A DNA stretch of 64,000 nt from Hyphomicrobiales bacterium. Lineage in GTDB: Bacteria > Pseudomonadota > Alphaproteobacteria > Rhizobiales > Rhizobiaceae. The stretch spans positions 1 through 64,000 of the forward strand of contig UCMW01000011.1 in NCBI GenBank assembly GCA_900473745.1, read 5' to 3'. A model generated the notes under the pieces. It made no database searches. It saw only the letters and a program-made list of their open reading frames with translations, and was not told the origin of the DNA. Below, piece by piece: positions 54,443 to 63,800 of this stretch. The translations under genes and the position numbers were made by a program. How positions within the stretch are numbered: the stretch's first letter is position 1; every line of letters starts with the position of its first letter.

Positions 54443-55816
54443 CTAAGCCGCAGCGGCGACGACGCGGTTGCGGCCGGAGTTTTTGGCCTCGTAGAGCGCA
54501 CGGTCTGCCTGTTTCAAGAGCTGTTCCGGGGTTTCGATGCCCGGGCCGATCGTGGCAATGCCCATGGATGCGGTCAGCATCAACGGTGTCTCGCCCGTGC
54601 GGAGCTGGAATGGCCTTGCTTCAATCATGCCCCGCAGGCGCTCGGCCACGGTTGCGGCGACCTCGGCAGGGGTGTCCGGCATGACAAGGACGAACTCCTC
54701 GCCGCCGAAACGGCAGGCGAGATCGGCACCGCGCACCGTCGCACGGATCCGCCCGGCGAATTCCTTCAGCACTTCGTCGCCGGCATCGTGGCCGTAACCG
54801 TCATTCACCAGCTTGAAGCGGTCGATGTCGGTGATGCAGATCGTCAGTGGCCTACCCCGCACCTTGGCGCGTGCAAAGAGCGTGCGCAGCTGGGTGTCGA
54901 GATAGCGGCGATTGTGCAGGCCTGTCAGGCCGTCGGTGACCGCAAGCTCGATCGTCTGTCGCACGCTGTTGCGCAAACGATCATTGTAGCGCTTGCGGCG
55001 AACCTGGGTCAGGGCGCGCGCCACCAGTTCGTTGGGATCAAGTGGACGCACGATATAGTCGTTCACGCCGAGATCGAGGGCGCGAATAATCATCTGCTCA
55101 TCGCCCTGTTCCGTGATCAACAGGATCGGGATGAAGCGGGTTCGCTCCAGTGACCGGATCTGCGAGCACAGGCGCAAGGGATCGTAGTCTTCGAGATTGC
55201 AGTTGACGATGATGAGGTCGAACGTGTTCTCCGCCGCCTCGAACACCGCAGCCTGCGGGTCGGACATGGCGAAGACTTCCGCTATCGGCTTCAGCGACTT
55301 GATGATGCGTTCCTGCGAGGCGGCGCGGCTGTCGACGAGCAGGACATGGGCCTGCTCCTCCAGACGGCCGTCCTGAAGCCGCAGAATGTCGTCCATGCCG
55401 GCCTGGCGGGTCGTGTCGTGGCGGATGCGCAGCTCGTCCGACAGTGTCTTCAGGCGCACGAGGCTTTTCACGCGCGAAATCAGCTGCAGGTCGTTGACAG
55501 GCTTGGTGAGGAAGTCGTCGGCACCGGCCTTCAGGCCGCGGACGCGATCCGAAGGCTGGTCGAGTGCGGTGACCATGACGACCGGGATATGGGCCGTGCG
55601 AGGATTGGACTTCAGCCGCTCGCAGACTTCAAAGCCGTCCATTTCCGGCATCATGATGTCGAGCAGGATCACATCGACCTGGGTGCGATCACAGATGTCG
55701 AGCGCATCGCGTCCGTTGCTCGCTGTCAGGACGTCGAAATATTCGGCCATCAGCCGCGCTTCGAGCAGCTTCACGTTGGCTGGAATATCGTCGACGACCA
55801 GAATGCGCGCAGTCAT
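54443..55816 (-). CDS. pleD: Diguanylate cyclase response regulator PleD
   Basis: A 457-residue protein of REC-REC-GGDEF architecture. The first receiver has acceptor Asp D53 in VILLDIMMPEMDG, with partner acidic residues in VVDD. The second receiver (about 155-275) looks degenerate. The cyclase domain has RFGGEEFVLVMPD, and five residues before it the inhibitory site RGAD, so both synthesis of c-di-GMP and product inhibition are expected. In Caulobacter PleD is activated by phosphorylation and directs the cell-cycle polar program. It sits 12 bases after divK, the usual operon in rhizobia. Confidence 0.96.
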   Translation of the reverse strand: MTARILVVDDIPANVKLLEARLMAEYFDVLTASNGRDALDICDRTQVDVILLDIMMPEMDGFEVCERLKSNPRTAHIPVVMVTALDQPSDRVRGLKAGADDFLTKPVNDLQLISRVKSLVRLKTLSDELRIRHDTTRQAGMDDILRLQDGRLEEQAHVLLVDSRAASQERIIKSLKPIAEVFAMSDPQAAVFEAAENTFDLIIVNCNLEDYDPLRLCSQIRSLERTRFIPILLITEQGDEQMIIRALDLGVNDYIVRPLDPNELVARALTQVRRKRYNDRLRNSVRQTIELAVTDGLTGLHNRRYLDTQLRTLFARAKVRGRPLTICITDIDRFKLVNDGYGHDAGDEVLKEFAGRIRATVRGADLACRFGGEEFVLVMPDTPAEVAATVAERLRGMIEARPFQLRTGETPLMLTASMGIATIGPGIETPEQLLKQADRALYEAKNSGRNRVVAAAA

Positions 55817-55828
55817 GTCCTGTAATCC

Positions 55829-56200
55829 TCACGCGTCCCCGAGATACGTCTTGATGGTCTCGATGAACTTCGGCACCGATATCGGCTTGGAGACGTAGGC
55901 CTCGCAGCCCCCTTGGCGAATGCGCTCCTCGTCGCCCTTCATGGCAAAGGCCGTGACGGCGATCACTGGAATGACATGCAGTTCCGGGTCGTCCTTCAGC
56001 CATTTGGTGACTTCGAGACCAGAGACCTCGGGAAGCTGGATATCCATCAGTATAAGATCCGGCTTGTGACGGCGTGCGAGATCCATCGCTTCCATGCCGT
56101 TGCGGGTCTGAACCGTTTCATAGCCGGATGCTTCGATCAGATCGCGGAAGAGCTTCATGTTGAGCTCGTTGTCTTCGACAATCATAACCTTTTTCGGCAT
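55829..56200 (-). CDS. divK: Single-domain response regulator DivK
   Basis: A 123-residue receiver-only protein: acidic pocket VEDNELN, acceptor Asp D53 in [13 protein letters not shown], and the switch Thr and Lys in [11 protein letters not shown] and VSKPIS. DivK links the kinases PleC/DivJ to CtrA control in the cell cycle of alphaproteobacteria. It is followed directly by pleD. I found no CtrA box of the TTAA-N7-TTAA form in the 138 bases upstream. Confidence 0.95.
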   Translation of the reverse strand: MPKKVMIVEDNELNMKLFRDLIEASGYETVQTRNGMEAMDLARRHKPDLILMDIQLPEVSGLEVTKWLKDDPELHVIPVIAVTAFAMKGDEERIRQGGCEAYVSKPISVPKFIETIKTYLGDA

Positions 56201-56338
56201 TCACCCGGTCCTTTGTCCCGCGCGTTCAGGCAGCCCGGAACTGCGGGGCTGGCGCGAGTTGCATCTTCCGTCATCGAGCATGCTAGTGCTATTTGGTTTC
56301 GAAATCGGTAATTTGCCAGCATAAGAGGAAAAGACTTT

Positions 56339-56632
56339 ATGAAAAACAGAGATATACCGCCGGGCGCCGAAGAGACGGCGGTGGCAGTGCTGGGCTGGCT
56401 GGCCAATGAACCCGAGATGCTGTCGCGCTTTCTATCGCTGTCCGGCATACAGCCCGGTCAATTGCGCGAGGCGGTGAACGATCCCGGCTTTCTGGCGGGG
56501 ATGCTCGAATTCCTGATGCAGCATGAACCGACCCTGATGGCATTCTGCGCGGCAACCGAAACGAAACCCGAAACCGTGGTGGCGGCCTATCACCAGTATG
56601 TCCGCCCTGGCCTCGATTCTGGCGAATATTGA
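56339..56632 (+). CDS. DUF3572-family protein
   Basis: A 97-residue helical protein: AEETAVAVLGWLANEPEMLSRFLSLSG, then LREAVNDPGFLAGMLEFLMQHEPTLMAFC and the C-terminal ETVVAAYHQY. This is the DUF3572 pattern, confined to alphaproteobacteria, with no known function. It is divergent from divK-pleD. The stop overlaps the next ATG by one base (TGATG), so it is coupled to the HAD gene. Confidence 0.85.
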   Translation: MKNRDIPPGAEETAVAVLGWLANEPEMLSRFLSLSGIQPGQLREAVNDPGFLAGMLEFLMQHEPTLMAFCAATETKPETVVAAYHQYVRPGLDSGEY

Positions 56633-57267
56633 TGCTGACGGATATCGACCACATCACTGTCCGGGATCGTCCGCTTGTTGTCTGCGACGTGGACGATGTG
56701 GTTCTGCAATTCGCCACCCCGTTTGAGGCGTTTCTGACGACCCGCGGCCATCGACTCCTGCCCCGCTCGTTCGAACTCACCGGTAACATCATCAACGGCG
56801 CAGACGAGAGCGTTCTGGAAGCACCTTTGGTGAAGGCGCTGATCGACGACTTCTTCATCGAGCAGGAACGCTGGCAAACGCCGTTTGCCGATGCGGTGGA
56901 CAGCCTGCATGCGATCAGCGCCGACAGCGACCTCGTTTTCCTGACGGCGATGCCGCCACGCCATGCCGAAGTGCGACGACGGCTGCTTGACCAGTTGACG
57001 CTGACTTTCCCGATGATCGCGACGGAAGAAGCCAAAGGGCCGATGGTCGCAAAGCTGCATGGCGCAAGGCCCCTGCCCGTCGCCTTTGTCGACGACATGG
57101 TCCACAATCTCCACTCCGTCGGCGACCATGTGCCGGCCTGTCTGCTGGTCTACCTTCCGCCGCCGCTCGAGATCTTCCGCTTCGCACCCGATCCGCAGGA
57201 GACGGTCCGGCGTGTCAAGACCTGGCCTGAGGCATCCAAGCTCATTCGATCCCATTTCACGGGCTAA
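56632..57267 (+). CDS. HAD-like hydrolase, substrate unknown
   Basis: A 211-residue protein: RPLVVCDVDDVVLQFATPF carries the DxDxxV/T motif I (an atypical V after D), FLTAMPPRHAEV fits motif II, and AFVDDMVHNLHSV fits motif IV. The missing Thr after motif I (DVDDVV) is unusual but occurs. The start is fixed by the one-base overlap with the DUF3572 gene. A phosphatase role is likely, but the substrate is open. Confidence 0.75.
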   Translation: MLTDIDHITVRDRPLVVCDVDDVVLQFATPFEAFLTTRGHRLLPRSFELTGNIINGADESVLEAPLVKALIDDFFIEQERWQTPFADAVDSLHAISADSDLVFLTAMPPRHAEVRRRLLDQLTLTFPMIATEEAKGPMVAKLHGARPLPVAFVDDMVHNLHSVGDHVPACLLVYLPPPLEIFRFAPDPQETVRRVKTWPEASKLIRSHFTG

Positions 57268-57303
57268 GGCCCTGCCGAGACACGGCTGACATCGTCGTGG
57301 CAC

Positions 57304-57353
57304 TTGTCTTGGTCCGGCCCCGGGCCTATGGTGCAAATGTTCAACCTTTGTTC
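57304..57353 (+). promoter_or_regulatory. SOS promoter of dinB with LexA box GTTC-N7-GTTC
   Basis: GTTC (57339-57342), seven bases, GTTC (57350-57353) is a perfect alphaproteobacterial LexA box. Upstream, TTGTCT (57304-57309) and TATGGT (57327-57332) are exactly 17 bases apart, placing transcription start near 57339. LexA bound there would block initiation directly. The box ends 5 bases before the dinB ATG, so the mRNA would have a leader of only about 20 bases, with no Shine-Dalgarno visible. Confidence 0.85.
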
Positions 57354-57358
57354 CTGCC

Positions 57359-58642
57359 ATGACCCGCTCCGCCCCTGTTCATACCGGCTTCTGTCGCGAC
57401 TGCCTGACCGGGCAGGCCGAGGGCCTGCGCCGGTGCCGTTCCTGCGGCAGCCCACGCCTCGTCTATCATCCGGAACTCTTCGACCTGTCGATCGCCCATA
57501 TCGACTGTGACGCCTTCTATGCCTCGGTGGAGAAGCGGGACAATCCCGATCTCATCGACAAGCCCGTGATCATCGGCGGCGGCAAGCGTGGGGTCGTGTC
57601 CACTGCCTGCTACGTCGCGCGCATTCACGGCGTGCGTTCGGCCATGCCGATGTTCAAGGCGCTGGAGGCCTGTCCGCAGGCGGTGGTGATCCGGCCAGAC
57701 ATGGAGAAATATGTGCGTGTCGGTCGGCAGATCCGAAGCATGATGGAGGAGTTGACGCCGCTGGTGCAGCCGATCTCGATCGACGAGGCCTTTCTCGACC
57801 TACGCGGCACCGAACTCCTGCATCACGATCCGCCGGCACGGGTCCTTGCCCGTCTTGCAGCACGGATCGAGAAGGAAATCGGGATCACCGTTTCCGTCGG
57901 GCTTTCCTACTGCAAGTTTCTGGCCAAGGTCGCGTCCGACCTGCAGAAGCCGCGTGGCTTCTCCGTCATTGGCGAGGCCGAGGCGCTGTCCTTTCTCGCC
58001 GACAAGCCGGTGACCATGATCTGGGGCGTCGGCAAGGCCTTTGCCGCGACGCTGCAGGCGGATGGCATACGGACCATCGGCCAGCTGCAGGTGATGGACG
58101 AGTCCGAGCTGATGCGCCGCTACGGTGTGATGGGACAGCGGCTGGCGAGGCTTTCGCGCGGTATCGACGACCGCACGGTCCATCCGAACGATCCGGCCAA
58201 GAGCGTCTCGGCAGAGACGACCTTCTTCGACGACATCCACCGGCTCGACGATCTCGTGGTGCATCTGCGCGAACTTTCCGAAAAGGTGGCCTGGCGGCTG
58301 AAGCGGCACGAGATCGCCGGACAGACCGTCGTCCTGAAACTGAAAACCTCGGACTTCAAGCTGCGCACTCGAAACCGGCGGCTCGACGATCCGACGCAAC
58401 TCGCCGACCGGATTTTCCGGACAGGCATGTCGCTGCTGGAGAAGGAGACCGACGGGACGAAGTTCCGGCTGATCGGGATCGGCGTGAGCGACCTTCAGGA
58501 TCCGGCACTGGCCGATCCGCCCGATCTCGTCGACGTGCAGGCCGGGCGCCGGGCGGCGGCTGAAGCGGCGATGGACAAATTGCGCGACAAGTTCGGCAAG
58601 GGGACGGTCCAGACGGGCTATACCTTCCCGCCCAGGAGATAG
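57359..58642 (+). CDS. dinB: DNA polymerase IV (Y-family), with N-terminal zinc ribbon
   Basis: A 427-residue translesion polymerase. Catalytic acidic residues lie in [17 protein letters not shown] (D49) and SIDEAFLDL. The steric-gate region (DAFYASVE) and the little-finger domain (about 280-390) follow. Residues 12-29 form a zinc-ribbon-like C-x2-C-x10-C-x2-C that E. coli DinB lacks; rhizobial DinB proteins often have it, from memory. The perfect LexA box directly upstream makes this an SOS gene. imuB or dnaE2 are not next to it. Confidence 0.95.
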   Translation: MTRSAPVHTGFCRDCLTGQAEGLRRCRSCGSPRLVYHPELFDLSIAHIDCDAFYASVEKRDNPDLIDKPVIIGGGKRGVVSTACYVARIHGVRSAMPMFKALEACPQAVVIRPDMEKYVRVGRQIRSMMEELTPLVQPISIDEAFLDLRGTELLHHDPPARVLARLAARIEKEIGITVSVGLSYCKFLAKVASDLQKPRGFSVIGEAEALSFLADKPVTMIWGVGKAFAATLQADGIRTIGQLQVMDESELMRRYGVMGQRLARLSRGIDDRTVHPNDPAKSVSAETTFFDDIHRLDDLVVHLRELSEKVAWRLKRHEIAGQTVVLKLKTSDFKLRTRNRRLDDPTQLADRIFRTGMSLLEKETDGTKFRLIGIGVSDLQDPALADPPDLVDVQAGRRAAAEAAMDKLRDKFGKGTVQTGYTFPPRR

Positions 58643-58649
58643 TGGAACC

Positions 58650-59432
58650 GTGACGCAAGTGCCCGCCAGCAGAGACCCGAGCCGTCGTCCGACGCATCCG
58701 ACCGCCCGGTTGCGGCTGTTGCGGATGACCGCCTCGCATCGGCGCATGCGGCACAACGACCTGATGCTTGGCGCAATCCTCGCTTTCGTCGCCGGCGCGA
58801 TCAATGCCGGCGGCTTCCTGGCAATCGGACAGTATACATCGCATATGACGGGCATCGTCTCATCGATCGCCGACAATCTCGCACTCGGAGTTTTCGGACT
58901 GGTGGGCTCGGGCCTGGCGCTCCTGATGAGCTTCACGGTTGGCGCAGCCTGCTCGGCGATCCTCATCAACTGGGCGAGACGGCATGCCCGTCGCCAGCAA
59001 TATGCCTATCCGCTGGCGCTCGAGTCCGGGCTGCTGATCGCCTTTGCCGGAATCGGCGCGGTCGCTCAGCCGGCTGCCACTGCGTCGGCGACCGCTCTGC
59101 TCCTGTGTTTCGTCATGGGGCTGCAGAATGCGACGATCACCAAGATTTCCGGCGCGCGCATCCGCACCACCCATCTGACGGGTATGATCACCGATATCGG
59201 GATCGAAACGGGCAAGCTCACCTATGGACTGGTCGCGCGACGTCTCGACCACCCGCCGATCGTGACGGATGTCCGGAAGCTCTCCATCCTCCTCCCGATC
59301 GTTGGCATGTTTTTTCTCGGCGGACTGATCGGCGCGCTGGGCTTCAAGCATCTCGGCCATGCCTTTTCGTTCCCGGTTGCGGCCCTGCTTCTCGCCGTCG
59401 CCTCCCCTCAGCTGCGCATGCGTCCAGAGTAG
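58650..59432 (+). CDS. YoaK/DUF1275-family membrane protein
   Basis: A 260-residue membrane protein with six predicted segments: LGAILAFVAGAINAGGFLAIGQYTSHMTGIV at the start, then LLLCFVMGLQNATITKISGARIRTTHLTGMITDIG. These are the two most conserved blocks of DUF1275 (YoaK). The function is unknown, though a transport role has been proposed for some members. The start is GTG 58650 with GGAG 10 bases upstream; a later ATG would remove the basic N-terminus. It follows dinB by 7 bases and so may be transcribed with it. Confidence 0.87.
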   Translation: MTQVPASRDPSRRPTHPTARLRLLRMTASHRRMRHNDLMLGAILAFVAGAINAGGFLAIGQYTSHMTGIVSSIADNLALGVFGLVGSGLALLMSFTVGAACSAILINWARRHARRQQYAYPLALESGLLIAFAGIGAVAQPAATASATALLLCFVMGLQNATITKISGARIRTTHLTGMITDIGIETGKLTYGLVARRLDHPPIVTDVRKLSILLPIVGMFFLGGLIGALGFKHLGHAFSFPVAALLLAVASPQLRMRPE

Positions 59433-59570
59433 CCACAATGGGTACGGAAAGCTGGGGACACATGATCACAGCCGCGTGACGGCCTGCGGTCACCGATCCA
59501 CTGCGAAACTTTTCTTAAACATCGTCGCATAGACTTCAGCAGCTTTGTCTCGCGTTCCAAGTGGTCGACC

Positions 59571-60803
59571 ATGTTCCAGCGTTTCGCCCTCGCCTTCAGC
59601 CTTTCCCTTCTGGCCAGCACGGCGCTTGCCGCAGATGGCCCCCTGCAGATCTTCGTCTCCAAGACGGACCAGACGCTCACCGTCTATGATGGTGAAACGG
59701 TTGTCGCGACGACGAGGGTCTCGACCGGCAAGCCGGGGCACACGACGCCCTCCGGCATCTTCTCGATCCTGGAGAAGCGCAAATATCACGAGTCCAACCT
59801 CTATTCGAACGCGCCCATGCCCTTCATGCAGCGCCTGACATGGTCCGGCATCGCGCTGCATGAAGGCAAGGTTCCGAACCATCCGGCCTCGCATGGCTGC
59901 GTGCGCCTGCCAAACGGATTTGCCAAGTCGCTGTTCTCCATGACCGAGCGCGGGGCACATGTGATCATCACCGACGCTCCGGTGACGCCGCGCCAGGTGA
60001 CGCATGCCAATCTCTTCACGCCGAGACTGCCGATCGACGACGGCGGGCTGCTGTCCGATGTCGAGCTGCGTCCGGGTCGCGTGGAAGCCAGCCTGAAGCC
60101 TGTGGAAGTGGCGATGAATTCCGTTCCGCCGCGCAGCGGGGCCGAAGCGAAGCTGACGATCGAGGAACCGCCACCGCTTCGAATCCTGATCACCCGACGT
60201 ACGCAGCGCGACGTGGCAATGGACGTGCAGCGCCTCCTGAACAAGGCTGGCTTCGATGCAGGAATTCCAGACGGATTGCTGGGCTCGCGAACGATCGCGG
60301 CGATCAAGGCCTTCAAGGAGAAACACGCGGTCGAGAAGGATGGCGAGATCCTGTCGAAACCCTTCCTCGCCGCGCTCTACACCCAAGCCGGCGAAGACCA
60401 TCCGCCGATGGGCCAGTTGATGATCCGACAGAAATTCCAGCCGCTGTTTTCTGCGACTGTCGACATCAAGGAACCGGAAAAGGCGCTGGGCACCCATTTC
60501 ATCGAGGCGACCCACGTCGATCGGTTCAAGCGTCAGGCCGAGTGGCGGGGCGTGACACTGGACGACCATCTGGCTGCCGCGACCCAAAAGCGGCTCGGCA
60601 TCACCACGCCAGCCGCGGATCGCGCCGTTTTCACGGCCGAGGCCGCACTCTCGCGCATCGTCATTCCGGACGACGTTCGCGCCCGCATCGAGACCATGCT
60701 GAGCGAGGGATCGTCGATCACCATTCAGGACACGGGCCTCGGCCCCGAGACCGGCGACGGAACGGACTTCATCACGGTGACGCGGCCGAAGCCGCGCGCC
60801 TGA
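59571..60803 (+). CDS. L,D-transpeptidase (ErfK/YbiS family) with peptidoglycan-binding domain
   Basis: A 410-residue exported enzyme that makes 3-3 cross-links or attaches proteins to peptidoglycan. The signal peptide is about residues 1-21; the YkuD domain covers about 24-140 with HEG and SHGCVRLPN (catalytic Cys110). A peptidoglycan-binding domain (about 208-265) follows, then a C-terminal part unknown to me. Rhizobia depend heavily on L,D-transpeptidases, and several paralogues are usual. It converges on dnaE, with 3 bases between the ends. Confidence 0.9.
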   Translation: MFQRFALAFSLSLLASTALAADGPLQIFVSKTDQTLTVYDGETVVATTRVSTGKPGHTTPSGIFSILEKRKYHESNLYSNAPMPFMQRLTWSGIALHEGKVPNHPASHGCVRLPNGFAKSLFSMTERGAHVIITDAPVTPRQVTHANLFTPRLPIDDGGLLSDVELRPGRVEASLKPVEVAMNSVPPRSGAEAKLTIEEPPPLRILITRRTQRDVAMDVQRLLNKAGFDAGIPDGLLGSRTIAAIKAFKEKHAVEKDGEILSKPFLAALYTQAGEDHPPMGQLMIRQKFQPLFSATVDIKEPEKALGTHFIEATHVDRFKRQAEWRGVTLDDHLAAATQKRLGITTPAADRAVFTAEAALSRIVIPDDVRARIETMLSEGSSITIQDTGLGPETGDGTDFITVTRPKPRA

Positions 60804-60806
60804 TCC

Positions 60807-63800
60807 TTACACCAGTTCCACGTCGAGAACGCCCGGCGTCGAGCGCATGGCGGCAGCGATTTCCGGAGAGATGCGGAAGCGTTCGGTGAGTTCGACCTCG
60901 ATTTCGCGCTGCCCCTCGTCCTTGATGACGATGAAGGAGACGAGGCCGTCGCCCCTCGCGTTCAGGCGGGCGGCCACCGCGCGCAAGGGACCTGAGTCCC
61001 GGACATAGACGCGCATGGCCTTCTGCATGCGGATTGACTGCTCCTCCAGCGACTGGGCCGTCTGGACGCGCAGGCCGATGCCTTCGGGCCGCTCTTCGGC
61101 CTGGACCGTCAGGACCAGCGACTTTCCGGCCTCGAGCAGGTCGCGGTACTGGTTGAGCCCCTCCGAGAAGAGCACGGCTTCATACTGGCCGGACGCATCC
61201 GAGAAGGTGATGATGCCCATCTTGTTGCCGGTCCGGGTCTTGCGCTCCTGGCGGGAGATGACGGTGCCGGCGAGACGGCCGGCGGAGGCGCCCTGCTTCA
61301 CGGCCATGGAGAAATCGGCAAAGTTCTGCACTCGCAGCTTGTCGAGCAGGTCTCTGTACGCATCGAGCGGATGGGCGGAGAGATAGAAGCCGAGCACCTG
61401 GAATTCACGCATCAGCTTTTCGGAGGAAAGCCAGGGTGTGTAGGGTGCAAAGGCGATACGTTCGGGGCCGCTCGCACCGCCGGAGCCGAACATGTCGGAC
61501 TGGCCGCTGACAGCATTTTCCTGGGCGCGCTGGGCGTAACCCATGATGCGATCGATGCTACCGACGAGTTCGGCGCGGTCGCGGCCGAAGCAGTCGAAGG
61601 CGCCGGCAGCGATCAGGCTTTCGAAGACGCGGCGGTTGACCTGCTTGGGGTCAATCCGCAGGCAGAAATCCTCGATGCTCTCGAAGGGCGTCTCGCCCCT
61701 GACCTCGACGATGTGATCGACGGCACCTTCGCCGACACCCTTGAGGGCAGCGAGCGCGTAGTAGATGCGGTTGGGGCCAGTCTGGAAGTGCCGGTACGAG
61801 GTCTGCACCGACGGCGGCACGACCTCGATGCCGAGGCGGCCGGCATCCTGACGGAAATCGACCAGCTTTTCGGTGTTCGACATGTCGAGTGTCATCGACG
61901 CGGCCAAGAACTCGACCGGATAATGCGCCTTCATATAGGCGGTCTGGTAGGAGACGATGGCGTAGGCGGCGGCGTGGGACTTGTTGAAGCCGTAGTTGGC
62001 GAACTTGGCCAGCAGTTCGAAGATGTTGTTGGCCTGCGGCTTGGAGACGCCATTCTTCATCGCGCCGTCGACGAAACGAGCGGACTGCTGGTCCATCTCC
62101 GCCTTGATCTTCTTACCCATGGCGCGGCGCAGAAGGTCGGCTTCGCCGAGCGAATAACCCGACAGGACCTGCGCGATCTGCATGACCTGTTCCTGGTAGA
62201 CGATAACGCCCTGGGTTTCCTTGAGCAGATAGTCGATCTTCGGATGGATGGAGGCGACTTCTTCTTCGCCGTGTTTGCGGGCGTTGTAGACCGGGATGTT
62301 CTCCATCGGGCCCGGGCGATAGAGCGCCACGAGCGCGATGATGTCCTCGATGCAGTCGGGGCGCATGCCGATGAGGGCCTTGCGCATGCCGGCACTTTCC
62401 ACCTGGAACACGCCGACCGTTTCGCCGCGCGACAGCATCTCATAGGTCTTGACGTCATCGAGCGGAATGGCCGCGAGATCGACCTTATGGCCGCGCTGCT
62501 CCTGCACGAAATCGACGGCGGTCTTCAACACCGTGAGCGTCTTCAGGCCGAGGAAGTCGAACTTCACCAGGCCTGCCTGCTCGACCCATTTCATGTTGAA
62601 CTGGGTGACCGGCATGTCGGAGCGCGGATCGCGATACATCGGCACCAGCTTCGACAGCGGACGGTCGCCGATGACGATACCGGCGGCGTGGGTCGAGGCG
62701 TGGCGATAGAGGCCCTCGATCTTCTGGGCGATTTCAAGCAGACGCGCAACGACCGGCTCTTCGGCTGCGGCCTCCTGCAGCTTGGGCTCCTCCTCGATCG
62801 CCTTGGAGAGTGGCGTCGGGTTGGCCGGATTGTTCGGCACCAGCTTGCAGATCTTATCGACCTGTCCATAAGACATTTCGAGCACGCGGCCGACGTCGCG
62901 GAGCGCCGCACGGGCCTGCAGCGATCCGAAGGTGATGATCTGCCCGACTTGCTCGCGGCCGTATTTCTTCTGCACGTAGCGGATGACCTCTTCGCGGCGC
63001 TCCTGGCAGAAGTCAATGTCGAAGTCGGGCATCGACACGCGTTCCGGATTGAGGAAGCGTTCGAACAGCAACGAGAAGCGCAGCGGGTCGACGTCAGTGA
63101 TGGTCAGCGCATAAGCAACCAGCGAGCCCGCACCCGAACCACGGCCCGGGCCGACGGGAATGTCATGCTGCTTTGCCCATTTGATGAAGTCGGCAACGAT
63201 CAGGAAGTAGCCGGGGAACTTCATGCGCTCGATGACCGAGAGCTCGAATTCCAGGCGGTCGCGATATTCCTTCTCTTCGTAGCCTGGCGCCATGCCGAGG
63301 GCAGCGAGACGATGATCGAGCCCCTCCTCCGCCTGGCGGCGCAATTCGAGCGATTCCTCGCGCTCGGCTTCTTCCGGATCGTCGCTGCCGCCAGTGAAGC
63401 GCGGCAGGATGGGCTTGCGGGTGTCGAGCACGAAGGAACAGCGACGGGCAATCTCGACCGAGTTTTCCAGCGCCTCCGGCAGATCGGCGAAGAGCTTCAT
63501 CATGTCCGCCCGGCTCTTCAGATAGTGGTCCGGCGTGAGGCGGAAGCGGTCGTCGTTTGAGACGATGGCGTTGTGGGCCACGGCCATCAAGGCATCATGG
63601 GCGTCGTAGTCGTCACGCGCCGGGAAGAAGGCCTCGTTCGTTGCGACCAGCGGCAGGTCGTGCTCATAGGCAAGCTGGACCATACGGCGCTCATGGGTGC
63701 GATCATAATCGCCGTGGCGCTGCAGCTCGACATAGAGACGATCACCGAACAGGCGCTTCAAGGACAGAATGCGACTTTCCGCCTGCGCCTTGTGGCCATC

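Noticed and set aside
61371-63560. A 729-codon open frame antisense to dnaE
   Set aside because: It mirrors the dnaE codons and has no domain; dnaE has all its catalytic motifs.
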